22,158 nt of DNA from positions 1 through 22,158 of the forward strand of contig JBMOLL010000014.1 in assembly GCA_049325415.1 (NCBI GenBank), read 5' to 3'. Under the pieces are notes generated by a model. It worked only from the letters and a program-made list of their open reading frames with translations, was not told the DNA's origin and ran no database searches. The position numbers and the translations under genes are program-made. Below are positions 7,263-15,553 of the stretch, piece by piece (position 1 is the stretch's first letter; every line of letters starts with the position of its first letter). The stretch is from JBMOLL01 sp049325415. GTDB taxonomy: Bacteria; Bacteroidota; Bacteroidia; Bacteroidales; GCA-2748055.

Positions 7263-10200
7263 ATGAAACGTATCCTGCTGCTTATCATATTTTTATTAAC
7301 CCTCTCGGAATCCCTTTTTGCCTATATCCGGCTGAATGAACTGATGGCTATTAATATCACCACAAAAAGGGATCCGGATAAAAGTGCCTATGTCGACTGG
7401 GTTGAGATCTATAATAGTGGTAATGAGACGGTTAGTCTTGAGGATTATTTTCTTACCGATAATCAGGCTGAAACCTATAAGTGGCGTTTTCCGGCGGGTG
7501 TAAAGCTGGATCCGAATAAGTACCTGCTGGTGTGGATGGACGGAACGGGGATAAATGCCAATGGCATTCATGCTACCTTCGGACTTGACGGGATGGGCGA
7601 ATGGCTGGCCATAACGGATCTTTCAGGTCGTGTAGTGGATTCGGTCCGCTATGGCAGGCAGGTCGCCAATCATTCCTATGGAAGGAGCCGGTCCTCCCAG
7701 TCCTGGTATTATATGAGCAAATCATCGCCCGGGGCTGTTAATGACGATGCCTATGATTATCTGATCACTCCTCCTCCAATACTATCCAGGGAATCGGAGA
7801 TTAACGGACAGTATTTTTCACTTACGGTTACTCCGAGTATTGAGGGCGCAGTTATTTATTATACTCTCGACGGTTCAGAGCCCGATGAGAATTCATCCTT
7901 ATATTCAGGTCCTGTATCCATTACGAAAAATACGGTGTTCAGGGCTGTTCAGGCGGCAGAGGGATATTCAAAGCACTGGATTGCTTCAGCAACCTTCCTT
8001 TTTAATATTACGACCAGTCTTCCGGTGATTTCACTGATCTCCGACCCGGAAAACCTCTGGGACGATTACAAGGGCATATATGTAACCGGTTTAAATGGGA
8101 TTACAGGTTATTGCAGTGATGTTCCCCGCAACTACAACCAGGATTGGGAAAGGCCGGTCACCTTTGAATATTTCGACCGGGATCATCAGCTTGCTGTGAA
8201 CCAGGATGCAGGCATGAAAATTTTCGGGGGATGCAGCAGGGGGCAGAGCTTGAAATCTCTCAATATTTCTGCAGATAAGATTTACGGCAAAAACAGGTTC
8301 AATTACGCCTTTTTCAGGGAAAAACCAGGAATGGACGAGGTGAAAACCATTGTTCTGAGAAACAGTGGGAACGACTTCTCCTATACTATGATGAGGGATC
8401 CCATGATGCAGGCCCTGGTAAAAGAGGATATGCAGATCGATGGACAGGCCTACGAACCGGCAGTCGTCTATCTGAATGGCGAATACTGGGGAATTCATAA
8501 TATGAGGGAAAAGATCAGCGATAATTATATAGAATCAAATTATGGAATTCCCTCCGAAAATGTCAATTTACTTGAGGGATATAACTCTGTGATCTCTGGT
8601 TCGGCATCCACTTATAATCAGCTCTACAGCTATATCTCCACCAACGATCTGAGTCTGCCGGCCAATTATGAGTATGTTACCCAGCGTATGGACATCCGGG
8701 AATACATCAGTTATATGTGGGCCCAGATCTATTTTGGCAACACCGACTGGCCCGGAAATAATATCAAGTTTTGGAACACCAGGGAAAGCGGTAGCAAGTG
8801 GAGATGGATTCTATACGATACGGATTTTGGCTTCAATCTGTATAATGCCCCTCCAAACCATAACACACTGGAATTCGCACTGTATGAATTTGGAACTGGC
8901 TGGCCCAATCCCTCCTGGTCGACCCTGATCTTCCGCAAACTCATGCACAACAGCGATTTTGCTGCAGCTTTTCTGGCAGAGGCGCAAACGAGGCTGCTGA
9001 CCACTTTCAACAGCGACCGCGTGATTTCAGTGATTGATTCCATCGCAGCTGGCATTTCAGCGGATATGCCGGCTCATATTGCCAGATGGGGCAGCCCGGG
9101 TTCAATGGCGAACTGGCAGTATAATGTTCAGTACCTCCGGGATTTTGCCACACAGAGACCTTCCTACCTGGTCCAGTTTCTTGGGGAACACTACGGGATC
9201 GGTACTTCCTATGGCCTTGATATCAGTTTTCCGGCCAGCCAGGGGGTGGTGTGGATGAATGGAGTGCAACTGAATAAACCGGTAAGCGGTGGCTCCCTGC
9301 TCAACGGAACCCTTGTAAAACTTGATGCACAGGCCAAACCGGGATACCGCTTCAGCGAATGGAAAGTGACCACATCCAGGATTGATGTTATAAAGCTCGC
9401 AAACTCAGGAAGCATCTGGAAATATTCCGACAACGGGATACGGCCTGCAGGTTGGGAACAACCCGGATTCGACGACAGCGGCTGGGCATCAGGAACCCCG
9501 GAGCTGGGCTACGGCGACGGAGATGAGGCTACCCTGACCGGCTATGGCAGTGATGCCGGTGCAAAATATATTACTACGTATTTCAGGTATACCTTTAACG
9601 TTGATGATCCTGCTTCCCTTGATTCATTATCGTTGGGTTATGTCCGTGATGATGGCATTGTAATTTACCTGAACGGCAGTGAGCTTATCCGGGACAATAT
9701 GCCTGCCGGAAATATCGATAATAATACACTGGCCTCAACGGGCCTTGGCGGATCCGACGAATCGGCCTGGCACTATCTGGAACTCAGCCCTGATCAACTG
9801 CTTGCAGGAAGCAACACCCTTGCTGCAGAGATACACCAGTCGGGATCAACAAGCTCCGATATCAGCTTTAATCTGAGCCTTACCGGATGGGTTTTTTATG
9901 GAACAAGTACTTTTTCAGAGACCAGCCGGCCGCTGGATCTGACTGTCAGCGATAACCTGAGCGTCGAAGCAGTATTCGAGGTGAACGACCTTGTTCCCGA
10001 CCTGAAGATCAATGAGCTTATGGCAGGCAACAAGAGTTACATTACCGATGACTTCGGGGAGTATGATGACTGGATCGAGTTGCTGAGCAGGGAGTCTGAA
10101 CCTGTTGATCTGGCCGGGATGTACCTTTCGGATCGCAAAGACAATCTGACGGCCTGGATGATTCCGTTCGGCACCCCTGCGTCGGTGATTCAGCCGGGAA

Positions 10201-10709
10201 GCTACAAAATTCTGTGGGCCGACGGTCAGCCACTCCAGGGACCGCTGCACCTTGATTTCAAACTGTCGGCCGGTGGAGAAACCCTTCTGTTGTCGATGTA
10301 TCACAACGGAGTACTGACGGTGATTGATTCACTCAGCTATGCCGCCATGAACGACGATGTTTCATGGGGACTTTACCAGGACGGCTGGGTATGGTGTGCC
10401 GAACCCACTCCGGGAGAAGAGAATTCCACACCCTATATCATGTCAGTCGAGGCAGAACTTATTGAACCGCTGATCTATCCCAATCCTGCCACAGAGGAAT
10501 TCTTTATCCGCTTTGAAGGCAGCGGGATCAGTGAGTTCACTGTGATGGTGTTCGACCTGCAGGGAAGGGAGGTGCTTCATCAGGAAGTGCCTGATGCATT
10601 TGCCGGGGAGACACGTATTGATGTATCAAACCTGCATTCCGGGATGTACCTTGTTACTGTGAAGGAAGAGAACAGGCTTTACACGCACAAATTGCTGATT
10701 TCAAGATAA
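7263..10709 (+). CDS. Secreted multidomain CotH-kinase protein with LTD domains and T9SS tail (1148 aa)
   Basis: The ATG at 7263 gives a clean signal peptide (MKRILLLIIFLLTLSESLFA); longer starts would overlap the divergent reductase. Domains in order: LTD 1 (about 21-160); chitobiase/hexosaminidase C-terminal-like domain (172-250, IYYTLDGSEP); CotH kinase-like domain (253-640); first half of an InlB-type repeat (647-703); a jelly-roll or ligand-binding-like insert (704-876, YITTYFRYTFNV and DDGIVIYLNG); remaining InlB strand (about 890-907, LSVEAVFE); LTD 2 (913-1058); type A T9SS tail (about 1064-1148, YPNPATEEFFI to HKLLISR). CotH-like residues visible are Lys331, Glu416, Asp495 in FGNTDWPGNN, and Asp519/Asp521 in LYDTDFGF. 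Spore-coat CotH is a protein kinase; activity of this exported member is inference. LTD 2 plus tail match the small LTD protein at 3747. Confidence 0.9.
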   Translation: MKRILLLIIFLLTLSESLFAYIRLNELMAINITTKRDPDKSAYVDWVEIYNSGNETVSLEDYFLTDNQAETYKWRFPAGVKLDPNKYLLVWMDGTGINANGIHATFGLDGMGEWLAITDLSGRVVDSVRYGRQVANHSYGRSRSSQSWYYMSKSSPGAVNDDAYDYLITPPPILSRESEINGQYFSLTVTPSIEGAVIYYTLDGSEPDENSSLYSGPVSITKNTVFRAVQAAEGYSKHWIASATFLFNITTSLPVISLISDPENLWDDYKGIYVTGLNGITGYCSDVPRNYNQDWERPVTFEYFDRDHQLAVNQDAGMKIFGGCSRGQSLKSLNISADKIYGKNRFNYAFFREKPGMDEVKTIVLRNSGNDFSYTMMRDPMMQALVKEDMQIDGQAYEPAVVYLNGEYWGIHNMREKISDNYIESNYGIPSENVNLLEGYNSVISGSASTYNQLYSYISTNDLSLPANYEYVTQRMDIREYISYMWAQIYFGNTDWPGNNIKFWNTRESGSKWRWILYDTDFGFNLYNAPPNHNTLEFALYEFGTGWPNPSWSTLIFRKLMHNSDFAAAFLAEAQTRLLTTFNSDRVISVIDSIAAGISADMPAHIARWGSPGSMANWQYNVQYLRDFATQRPSYLVQFLGEHYGIGTSYGLDISFPASQGVVWMNGVQLNKPVSGGSLLNGTLVKLDAQAKPGYRFSEWKVTTSRIDVIKLANSGSIWKYSDNGIRPAGWEQPGFDDSGWASGTPELGYGDGDEATLTGYGSDAGAKYITTYFRYTFNVDDPASLDSLSLGYVRDDGIVIYLNGSELIRDNMPAGNIDNNTLASTGLGGSDESAWHYLELSPDQLLAGSNTLAAEIHQSGSTSSDISFNLSLTGWVFYGTSTFSETSRPLDLTVSDNLSVEAVFEVNDLVPDLKINELMAGNKSYITDDFGEYDDWIELLSRESEPVDLAGMYLSDRKDNLTAWMIPFGTPASVIQPGSYKILWADGQPLQGPLHLDFKLSAGGETLLLSMYHNGVLTVIDSLSYAAMNDDVSWGLYQDGWVWCAEPTPGEENSTPYIMSVEAELIEPLIYPNPATEEFFIRFEGSGISEFTVMVFDLQGREVLHQEVPDAFAGETRIDVSNLHSGMYLVTVKEENRLYTHKLLISR

Positions 10710-10710
10710 G

Positions 10711-11862
10711 CTATGCAAGCCGGTCCCTGTAATCCTCATAACTGAAACGCCTGAAGATTTCGTAAGACCCGTCCATGTGCAGCATGCCGATATGCGGATG
10801 CCTGATCCCGTTAAACATCGTGGTCTTAACCATGGTATAATGGATCATATCTTCAAATATCAGACGGTCACCAGGCTCAAGGGGCCGTTCGAAACTGTAA
10901 GGGGTCATGAAATCACCGGCCAGACAGCTTGCTCCTCCCAGTTTATAAACCGGCTTACCGGGAACCGGGTCGGATGCACCTCTGATCCTTGGCCGGTAAG
11001 GCATTTCAAGCGTATCCGGCATATGGGCAGAAAAGCTGACATCCAGCATGGCCGTTGATGTGCCTTCATTGCTCACAATATCCAGTACCGTGGCAACAAG
11101 TACTCCTGTTTCCCAGGCTATGGCAGCACCGGGTTCGAGGATGACCTCCACCTGGTATTTCTCCCTGAAATCCCGGATTAGTTTTATCAACAGGTCTGTG
11201 TTATAGCCTTTCCTTGTAATAAGATGGCCCCCTCCGAAGTTCACCCATTTTACCTGGTGAAGTATCTTGCCGAAACGGTCCTCCATGGATGCCAGAACTT
11301 TTTCAAGACTTTCCGCACCTGATTCACAAAGCGCATGGAAATGTACTCCTTCAATCCCGACGGGCAAACCCTCCTGCAGTTCTTCCGGAGAAACGCCCAG
11401 CCTGGAACCGGGCACACAGGGATTATACATTTCGGTGCTCACATCGGAATAACCGGGATTGATCCGGAGCCCTGCCGAAACATGCCCTGAACAGGCTTCC
11501 AGCTCTTTTCTGAAGCGGGCATACTGGTTCAGGGAATTAAAGGAGATGTGGCTGCAATAGGAGGTCAGTTCTGCGAAATCTTCCGGATGATAGGCCGGTG
11601 CATAGGCATGAACTTTACAGCCCATTTCCTCACTGGCCAGCCGGGCTTCATTCAGGGAGCTGGCAGTGGCCCCCGACAAATACTGTTTCACAATCGGGAA
11701 GGTTCTCCACATGGCAAAACCTTTCAGTGCCAGGATGATGGTTGCTCCTGAACGCTGCGACACCGACTGTAGCAACTCAAGATTGGCATGCAGAAGATCC
11801 TCCTCGATTATAAATGCCGGGGAGGGGATACTTTCGGGTATCGGTCTGGGAATCCGGTTCAA
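10711..11862 (-). CDS. nspC: Carboxynorspermidine/carboxyspermidine decarboxylase (383 aa)
   Basis: A PLP enzyme of the alanine-racemase-fold decarboxylases that removes CO2 from carboxyspermidine or carboxynorspermidine in the last step of the alternative spermidine pathway. Visible marks: PLP lysine Lys47 in LALKGFAMW, HALCE (176-180), NFGGGHL (208-214), EPGAA (243-247) and the partner-subunit motif CLAGD (313-317). Length is typical. The only workable starts are non-ATG: TTG at 11862, or ATT two codons upstream; the first in-frame ATG (Met51) lies after the catalytic lysine. The upstream dehydrogenase ends with TAA in the same frame, 12 bases before the TTG, so the pair is an operon and probably coupled. 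The 3' end is one base from the convergent CotH gene stop. Confidence 0.95.
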   Translation of the reverse strand: MNRIPRPIPESIPSPAFIIEEDLLHANLELLQSVSQRSGATIILALKGFAMWRTFPIVKQYLSGATASSLNEARLASEEMGCKVHAYAPAYHPEDFAELTSYCSHISFNSLNQYARFRKELEACSGHVSAGLRINPGYSDVSTEMYNPCVPGSRLGVSPEELQEGLPVGIEGVHFHALCESGAESLEKVLASMEDRFGKILHQVKWVNFGGGHLITRKGYNTDLLIKLIRDFREKYQVEVILEPGAAIAWETGVLVATVLDIVSNEGTSTAMLDVSFSAHMPDTLEMPYRPRIRGASDPVPGKPVYKLGGASCLAGDFMTPYSFERPLEPGDRLIFEDMIHYTMVKTTMFNGIRHPHIGMLHMDGSYEIFRRFSYEDYRDRLA

Positions 11863-11874
11863 GGCAATCTGAGC

Positions 11875-13068
11875 TTATAATTCCAGGTCGACATTGAAAA
11901 GCTCAAACCAGGGCAATCCGTAAGCAGCCAGGTCCTTCAGGAAAGGATCGGGGTTGAATTGTTCCACATTAAAGACGCCGGCTCCTGCCCATTCTCCCGT
12001 GAGCAGCATTTTGGCACCGATCATGGCCGGTACACCGGTGGTGTAGGATACCCCCTGGGCACCGGTTTCACGGAAAGCCTCTTCGTGACTGCAGTTATTG
12101 TAGATGTAATAGGTCTGTTCCTTTCCGTCTTTCTTACCCCTGATACGACAGCCGATGGAGGTCTGTCCGGTATAATTTTCACCAAGATCTCCCGGATTCG
12201 GAAGAACTTCCTTAAGAAATTCAAGCGGGATAATTTCTACTCCCTTGTAAATGACCGGATCGATCCGGGCCATGCCGATGTTCTGAATCACTCGGAGATG
12301 GGTGAGATATTCTTCCCCGAAGGTCATCCAGAAACGGGCCCGCTTCAGGGTAGGGAAATTCTTCACCAGAGACTCAAGTTCCTCGTGGTAGATGAGGAAG
12401 GAGTTTTTCGGCCCGATTTCAGGGTAATTCAGCATTTTATGGATCTCATGGGGCCTGGTCTCCACCCATTGTCCGTTTTCCCAGTAGCGGCCTTTCTGCG
12501 TGACCTCCCTGATATTTATCTCGGGATTAAAGTTGGTGGCAAAGGGTTTTCCGTGATCCCCGGCATTGCAGTCAACGATATCCAGGTATTCAATCTCGTC
12601 GAAATGATGTTTGGCTGCGTAGGCGGTCCATACACTGGTTACTCCGGGATCAAAGCCACAGCCAAGAACTGCGGTGAGACCTTTTTCCCTGAAACGCTCA
12701 TGATAGGCCCACTGCCAGCTGTATTCGAATTTTGCCTCATCGCGGGGTTCGTAGTTTGCGGTGTCAAGGTAATGCACCCCTGTGGCCAGACAGGCATCCA
12801 TGATGCTGAGGTCCTGGTAGGGCAGGGCCACATTGATCACCATATCGGGCTTTACGCGGTTGATCAGCTGAACGAGTTCGCTCACATTGTCTGCATCAAC
12901 CTGCGCCGTTTTTACTCTCCCACGACCGACTTCTGCTGCAATTACATCGCATTTGGATTTGGTTCTGCTGGCGAGGGTGATCTCTGTAAATACTTCCGGC
13001 AGAGAAGCACATTTGTGGACAACTACACGACCGACTCCTCCGGCCCCGATAATCAGTACTTTACCCAT
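11875..13068 (-). CDS. Carboxynorspermidine/carboxyspermidine dehydrogenase (saccharopine dehydrogenase family, 397 aa)
   Basis: This enzyme condenses aspartate semialdehyde with putrescine or diaminopropane and reduces the imine with NADPH, giving carboxyspermidine or carboxynorspermidine. The N-terminus MGKVLIIGAGGVGRVVVHKC holds the Rossmann GAGGVG loop (8-13), followed by saccharopine-dehydrogenase-type segments (TLASRT, VINVALPYQDLSIMDACLA, HYLDTANYEP, GCGFDPGVTSVW). The frame is open up to 13881, but that extension runs antisense to the agmatinase-family gene; the ATG at 13068 starts exactly at the Rossmann strand and is preceded by a good promoter. Identification as the carboxy-polyamine enzyme rather than lysine-pathway saccharopine dehydrogenase rests on the nspC gene next to it and on sequence flavour. 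Confidence 0.93.
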   Translation of the reverse strand: MGKVLIIGAGGVGRVVVHKCASLPEVFTEITLASRTKSKCDVIAAEVGRGRVKTAQVDADNVSELVQLINRVKPDMVINVALPYQDLSIMDACLATGVHYLDTANYEPRDEAKFEYSWQWAYHERFREKGLTAVLGCGFDPGVTSVWTAYAAKHHFDEIEYLDIVDCNAGDHGKPFATNFNPEINIREVTQKGRYWENGQWVETRPHEIHKMLNYPEIGPKNSFLIYHEELESLVKNFPTLKRARFWMTFGEEYLTHLRVIQNIGMARIDPVIYKGVEIIPLEFLKEVLPNPGDLGENYTGQTSIGCRIRGKKDGKEQTYYIYNNCSHEEAFRETGAQGVSYTTGVPAMIGAKMLLTGEWAGAGVFNVEQFNPDPFLKDLAAYGLPWFELFNVDLEL

Positions 13069-13079
13069 TTTTCTTCGAT

Positions 13080-13159
13080 TTTCAGATGTTTCATTTTTAA
13101 ATTGCTGCAAAAATACGATATTTCCGCTATATTTTAAAGTTGAAATTGACCATCTGAAA
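13080..13159. promoter_or_regulatory. Divergent polyamine promoter with paired CATCTGAAA elements
   Basis: Two perfect 9-bp copies of CATCTGAAA in inverted orientation sit next to the two starts: TTTCAGATG at 13080-13088 (minus-strand copy, 11 bases before the dehydrogenase ATG) and CATCTGAAA at 13151-13159 (its last A is the first base of the agmatinase ATG). Between them are a minus-strand TATTTTTG (13108-13115, exact TAnnTTTG) and a plus-strand TATATTTT (13128-13135, one mismatch). Both copies would lie in the 5' leader of their mRNA. They may be a shared operator or leader element for co-regulating the three polyamine genes. Confidence 0.5.
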
Positions 13160-14208
13160 TGACTACCGGAAAAGAGATCCCTGCTTTTAATCCCAATGGA
13201 GTCGGACTGCGGAACGGAAATTTTATCGGCCTGCCCTTCAGCAGTTCTGAAGCTGCTGTTGTTCTGATCCCCGTCCCCTGGGACCTCACCACCTCTTACT
13301 GTCCTGGAACTGCCGGCGGTCCGGCCAATATCCTCGGCGAATCGGTTCAGCTCGACCTGTATGATCCCTTTGTACCCGAAGGTTGGAAAGCCGGCATCTG
13401 CATGTTGCCGGAGAAGGAGCAGTGGAAACAGGTCAATGACAGTAACCGGATGAAAGCCGAACGCTATATACGCTTCCTCGAAGAAGGCGGTCGGCCCGAC
13501 AGCGATCCGGAAATGAAAAAACTGAGGGACGAACTCAACCGGCTTTGCCGTGAGTTGCACGAGGAGGTTTATGGCCTTTGCAAGAGCCAGCTCAACCTTG
13601 GCAAGATCCCTGGAGTGGTAGGTGGTGAACACAGTGTGTCGCTGGGTGTGCTGAAGGCTCTCTCGGAACGGTATGGGTCCTTTGGCATCCTTCAGATTGA
13701 TGCGCATATGGATCTTCGCGAAAGTTATGAGGGCCTTGAGTTTTCTCATGCCTCCATTATGTACAATGCGCTTCATCTGGAAAACATCTCCGGCCTTGTC
13801 CAGGTTGGGGTAAGAGACTATTGTGAGGAGGAAGCGGAGCGCGGGATGGCAAGCCAACGGATACAGGCATTTACAGATCAATGGCTGAAAGAAAGGCAGT
13901 TGTCGGGATCCTCCTTTTTAAGTTCGGTGACAGAGATAATCGCAGAACTTCCGGAAAGGGTTTATGTCAGTTTCGATATCGACGGACTTGATCCATCCCT
14001 GTGTCCGGGCACAGGAACCCCGGTTCCCGGCGGACTTTCCTATTCCGAAGCCGTTTTTCTGCTCAGGGAGCTGGTGAAAAGCGGTCGTCAGATCATTGGT
14101 TTTGATCTGACCGAAACAGCAGGCACGGGAAGCTGGGATGGAAATGTTGGAGCCCGCCTGCTGTACCAGTTATCCATCCTGGCCATACGTTCCTGGAACC
14201 TGGCCTGA
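13159..14208 (+). CDS. speB: Agmatinase-family ureohydrolase (349 aa)
   Basis: A binuclear-manganese ureohydrolase, most likely cleaving agmatine to putrescine and urea. Metal ligands are all visible: His158 in VGGEHS, Asp181, His183 and Asp185 in QIDAHMDLR, and Asp273 and Asp275 in SFDIDGLDPS. GTGTPVPGG (284-292) is the usual loop after the last metal site. It is about 40 residues longer than E. coli SpeB owing mainly to a charged helical segment at about residues 85-145, a feature I associate with Bacteroidota members. Divergence from the carboxyspermidine dehydrogenase/nspC pair supports the agmatinase reading over arginase, formiminoglutamase or guanidinobutyrase. The 3' end overlaps the convergent nhaA gene by 39 bases. 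Confidence 0.88.
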   Translation: MTTGKEIPAFNPNGVGLRNGNFIGLPFSSSEAAVVLIPVPWDLTTSYCPGTAGGPANILGESVQLDLYDPFVPEGWKAGICMLPEKEQWKQVNDSNRMKAERYIRFLEEGGRPDSDPEMKKLRDELNRLCRELHEEVYGLCKSQLNLGKIPGVVGGEHSVSLGVLKALSERYGSFGILQIDAHMDLRESYEGLEFSHASIMYNALHLENISGLVQVGVRDYCEEEAERGMASQRIQAFTDQWLKERQLSGSSFLSSVTEIIAELPERVYVSFDIDGLDPSLCPGTGTPVPGGLSYSEAVFLLRELVKSGRQIIGFDLTETAGTGSWDGNVGARLLYQLSILAIRSWNLA

Positions 14209-15489
14209 ACGCCGGTTGGCCAGGCGGATAAATAAATATCCACCTAAACCCGAAACAAGCGATCCTGCCAGAATTCCGAGTTTGGCACTGTCGATCATGG
14301 CCTGATCAGTAAACGCCAGGTTGACGATAAAGAGCGACATTGTAAAGCCGATCCCACCCAGGAAGGAAGTTCCGAAAATATCACGCATCCCGGCTCCTTC
14401 CGGTAATTCAGCCAGTTTAAGTCTTACGGCACCCAGGCTAAAGAGGGATATCCCGGTGATATTTCCCAGTATAAGGGCAATTCCAATGGCCAGTATCAGG
14501 TTATACTGGATCGCTGCCCCTCCCGAAATACTGACCCCGGCATTAGCGAGGGCAAACAGGGGAATGATCAGGTACGACACCCACCCGTGCAGCTTGTTTT
14601 CCAGTTCCTGGAGAGGTGACTGTATTTTCAGTGCACAGTCTTCCAGGTCGTTAATAGCTTCCAGCTGGTCATGGCTTAACAACCCTTTTTCATTCAACGG
14701 ATTGGGAGAAGATAAGCGGGGGAGCAGTTCCTGGATCCTGCCCGTGAGGTCTTTAATCTTCCTTTTTTGCTGTAGAGGAACGGCAAAGGCAAGCAGGATG
14801 CCGGCTATGGTCGGGTGAAGTCCCGATTTGAGCATGAGCAGCCATACCGCAAATCCGGCCAGGATAAAGATGTAAATATTGAATCGCCTGAACAGGCTGG
14901 CTGCCATCAGGATTGCCCAGATGGCGAGCGACAGTACAAGGTAAAGCACCTGGATATTTGCGGAATAGAAAATGGCAATCACCAAAACGGCACCGATGTC
15001 ATCGACGATGGCAAATGCCGTGAGGAAAATTTTTATCCCCGTGGGAACCCGTTTGCCGAGCATCTGCAGGACGGCGAGTGAAAAAGCAATATCGGTTGCC
15101 ATCGGGATTGCCCAACCCCGGGCAGCATCGACGTTGTTATTGATCAGAAGGTACAGGATCAGCGGAACAGTCATCCCTCCGATAGCCGCAAATACCGGTA
15201 ATGCAGCTTTACGGGCTGAGGTCAGCTCGCCGGCAGCAATCTCCCGCTTTATTTCCAGTCCGATCAGGAAAAAGAACAGAGCCATCAATCCGTCGTTGAT
15301 CCAGTGAATCAGTGTTTTCGATAACATCAGCCCACCGATACCAATCTCCAGCTTGTAATGCCATAGTGCATTATAGCTGTCTGCAAACGGCGAATTTGCC
15401 CAGGCAAGGGCAATAACGGTCATAAGCAGCAGGAGAGTACTGCCGCTGATCTCGAATTTCAGAAAACGCTTGAATGTTTCGCTCAGCAT
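14170..15489 (-). CDS. nhaA: Na+/H+ antiporter NhaA (439 aa)
   Basis: An inner-membrane antiporter that exports Na+ (or Li+) in exchange for protons, for sodium and pH homeostasis. The key acidic residues fall at the same numbers as in E. coli NhaA: Asp133 in PMATDIAFSL, and Asp163/Asp164 in AIVDDIGAVLV. Other family marks are GLMALFFFLIGLEIKRE and the late PLFALANAGVSI. About a dozen hydrophobic segments are seen. It is roughly 50 residues longer than the E. coli protein, mostly from a hydrophilic loop at about residues 235-300. The ATG at 15489 is preceded by a strong dyad (15495-15517), a candidate for regulation. It converges on and overlaps the agmatinase gene by 39 bases, so its last residues (GTYGQDG) are read from the other strand of that gene. 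Confidence 0.96.
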   Translation of the reverse strand: MLSETFKRFLKFEISGSTLLLLMTVIALAWANSPFADSYNALWHYKLEIGIGGLMLSKTLIHWINDGLMALFFFLIGLEIKREIAAGELTSARKAALPVFAAIGGMTVPLILYLLINNNVDAARGWAIPMATDIAFSLAVLQMLGKRVPTGIKIFLTAFAIVDDIGAVLVIAIFYSANIQVLYLVLSLAIWAILMAASLFRRFNIYIFILAGFAVWLLMLKSGLHPTIAGILLAFAVPLQQKRKIKDLTGRIQELLPRLSSPNPLNEKGLLSHDQLEAINDLEDCALKIQSPLQELENKLHGWVSYLIIPLFALANAGVSISGGAAIQYNLILAIGIALILGNITGISLFSLGAVRLKLAELPEGAGMRDIFGTSFLGGIGFTMSLFIVNLAFTDQAMIDSAKLGILAGSLVSGLGGYLFIRLANRRSGQVPGTYGQDG

Positions 15490-15494
15490 GGTCC

Positions 15495-15517
15495 TTTTTT
15501 GTACAAATTACAAAAAA
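15495..15517. promoter_or_regulatory. 9-bp dyad immediately upstream of nhaA
   Basis: TTTTTTGTA (15495-15503) and TACAAAAAA (15509-15517) are perfect complements separated by five bases, ending 5 bases before the nhaA ATG. On the minus strand the dyad overlaps TACTTTTT (complement of 15513-15520), one mismatch from the -7 consensus. It could be an operator over the promoter or an A/U-rich leader hairpin near the start codon. Confidence 0.45.
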
Positions 15518-15553
15518 GTAAGCGTTTTGTTTAAAGCGGGTATGAAGTTCAGG

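Noticed and set aside
7169..7288. 40-residue N-terminal extension of the YghZ-like reductase, and the matching extension of the CotH gene from 7131
   Set aside because: The two extensions overlap each other; the internal ATGs at 7168 and 7263 give the expected YghZ leader and a clean signal peptide.
11959..13137. 392-codon open frame on the plus strand opposite the polyamine dehydrogenase
   Set aside because: It lies fully antisense to a well-supported enzyme, has a low-complexity, family-free translation, and its frame is what codon bias in the true gene would leave open.
13069..13881. 271-residue N-terminal extension of the polyamine dehydrogenase frame
   Set aside because: It is antisense to the agmatinase-family gene; the ATG at 13068 matches the Rossmann start and has its own promoter.
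14170..14208. 39-base convergent overlap of the agmatinase and nhaA genes as evidence of damage
   Set aside because: Both proteins have all their conserved residues and normal ends; short convergent overlaps are common in compact genomes.
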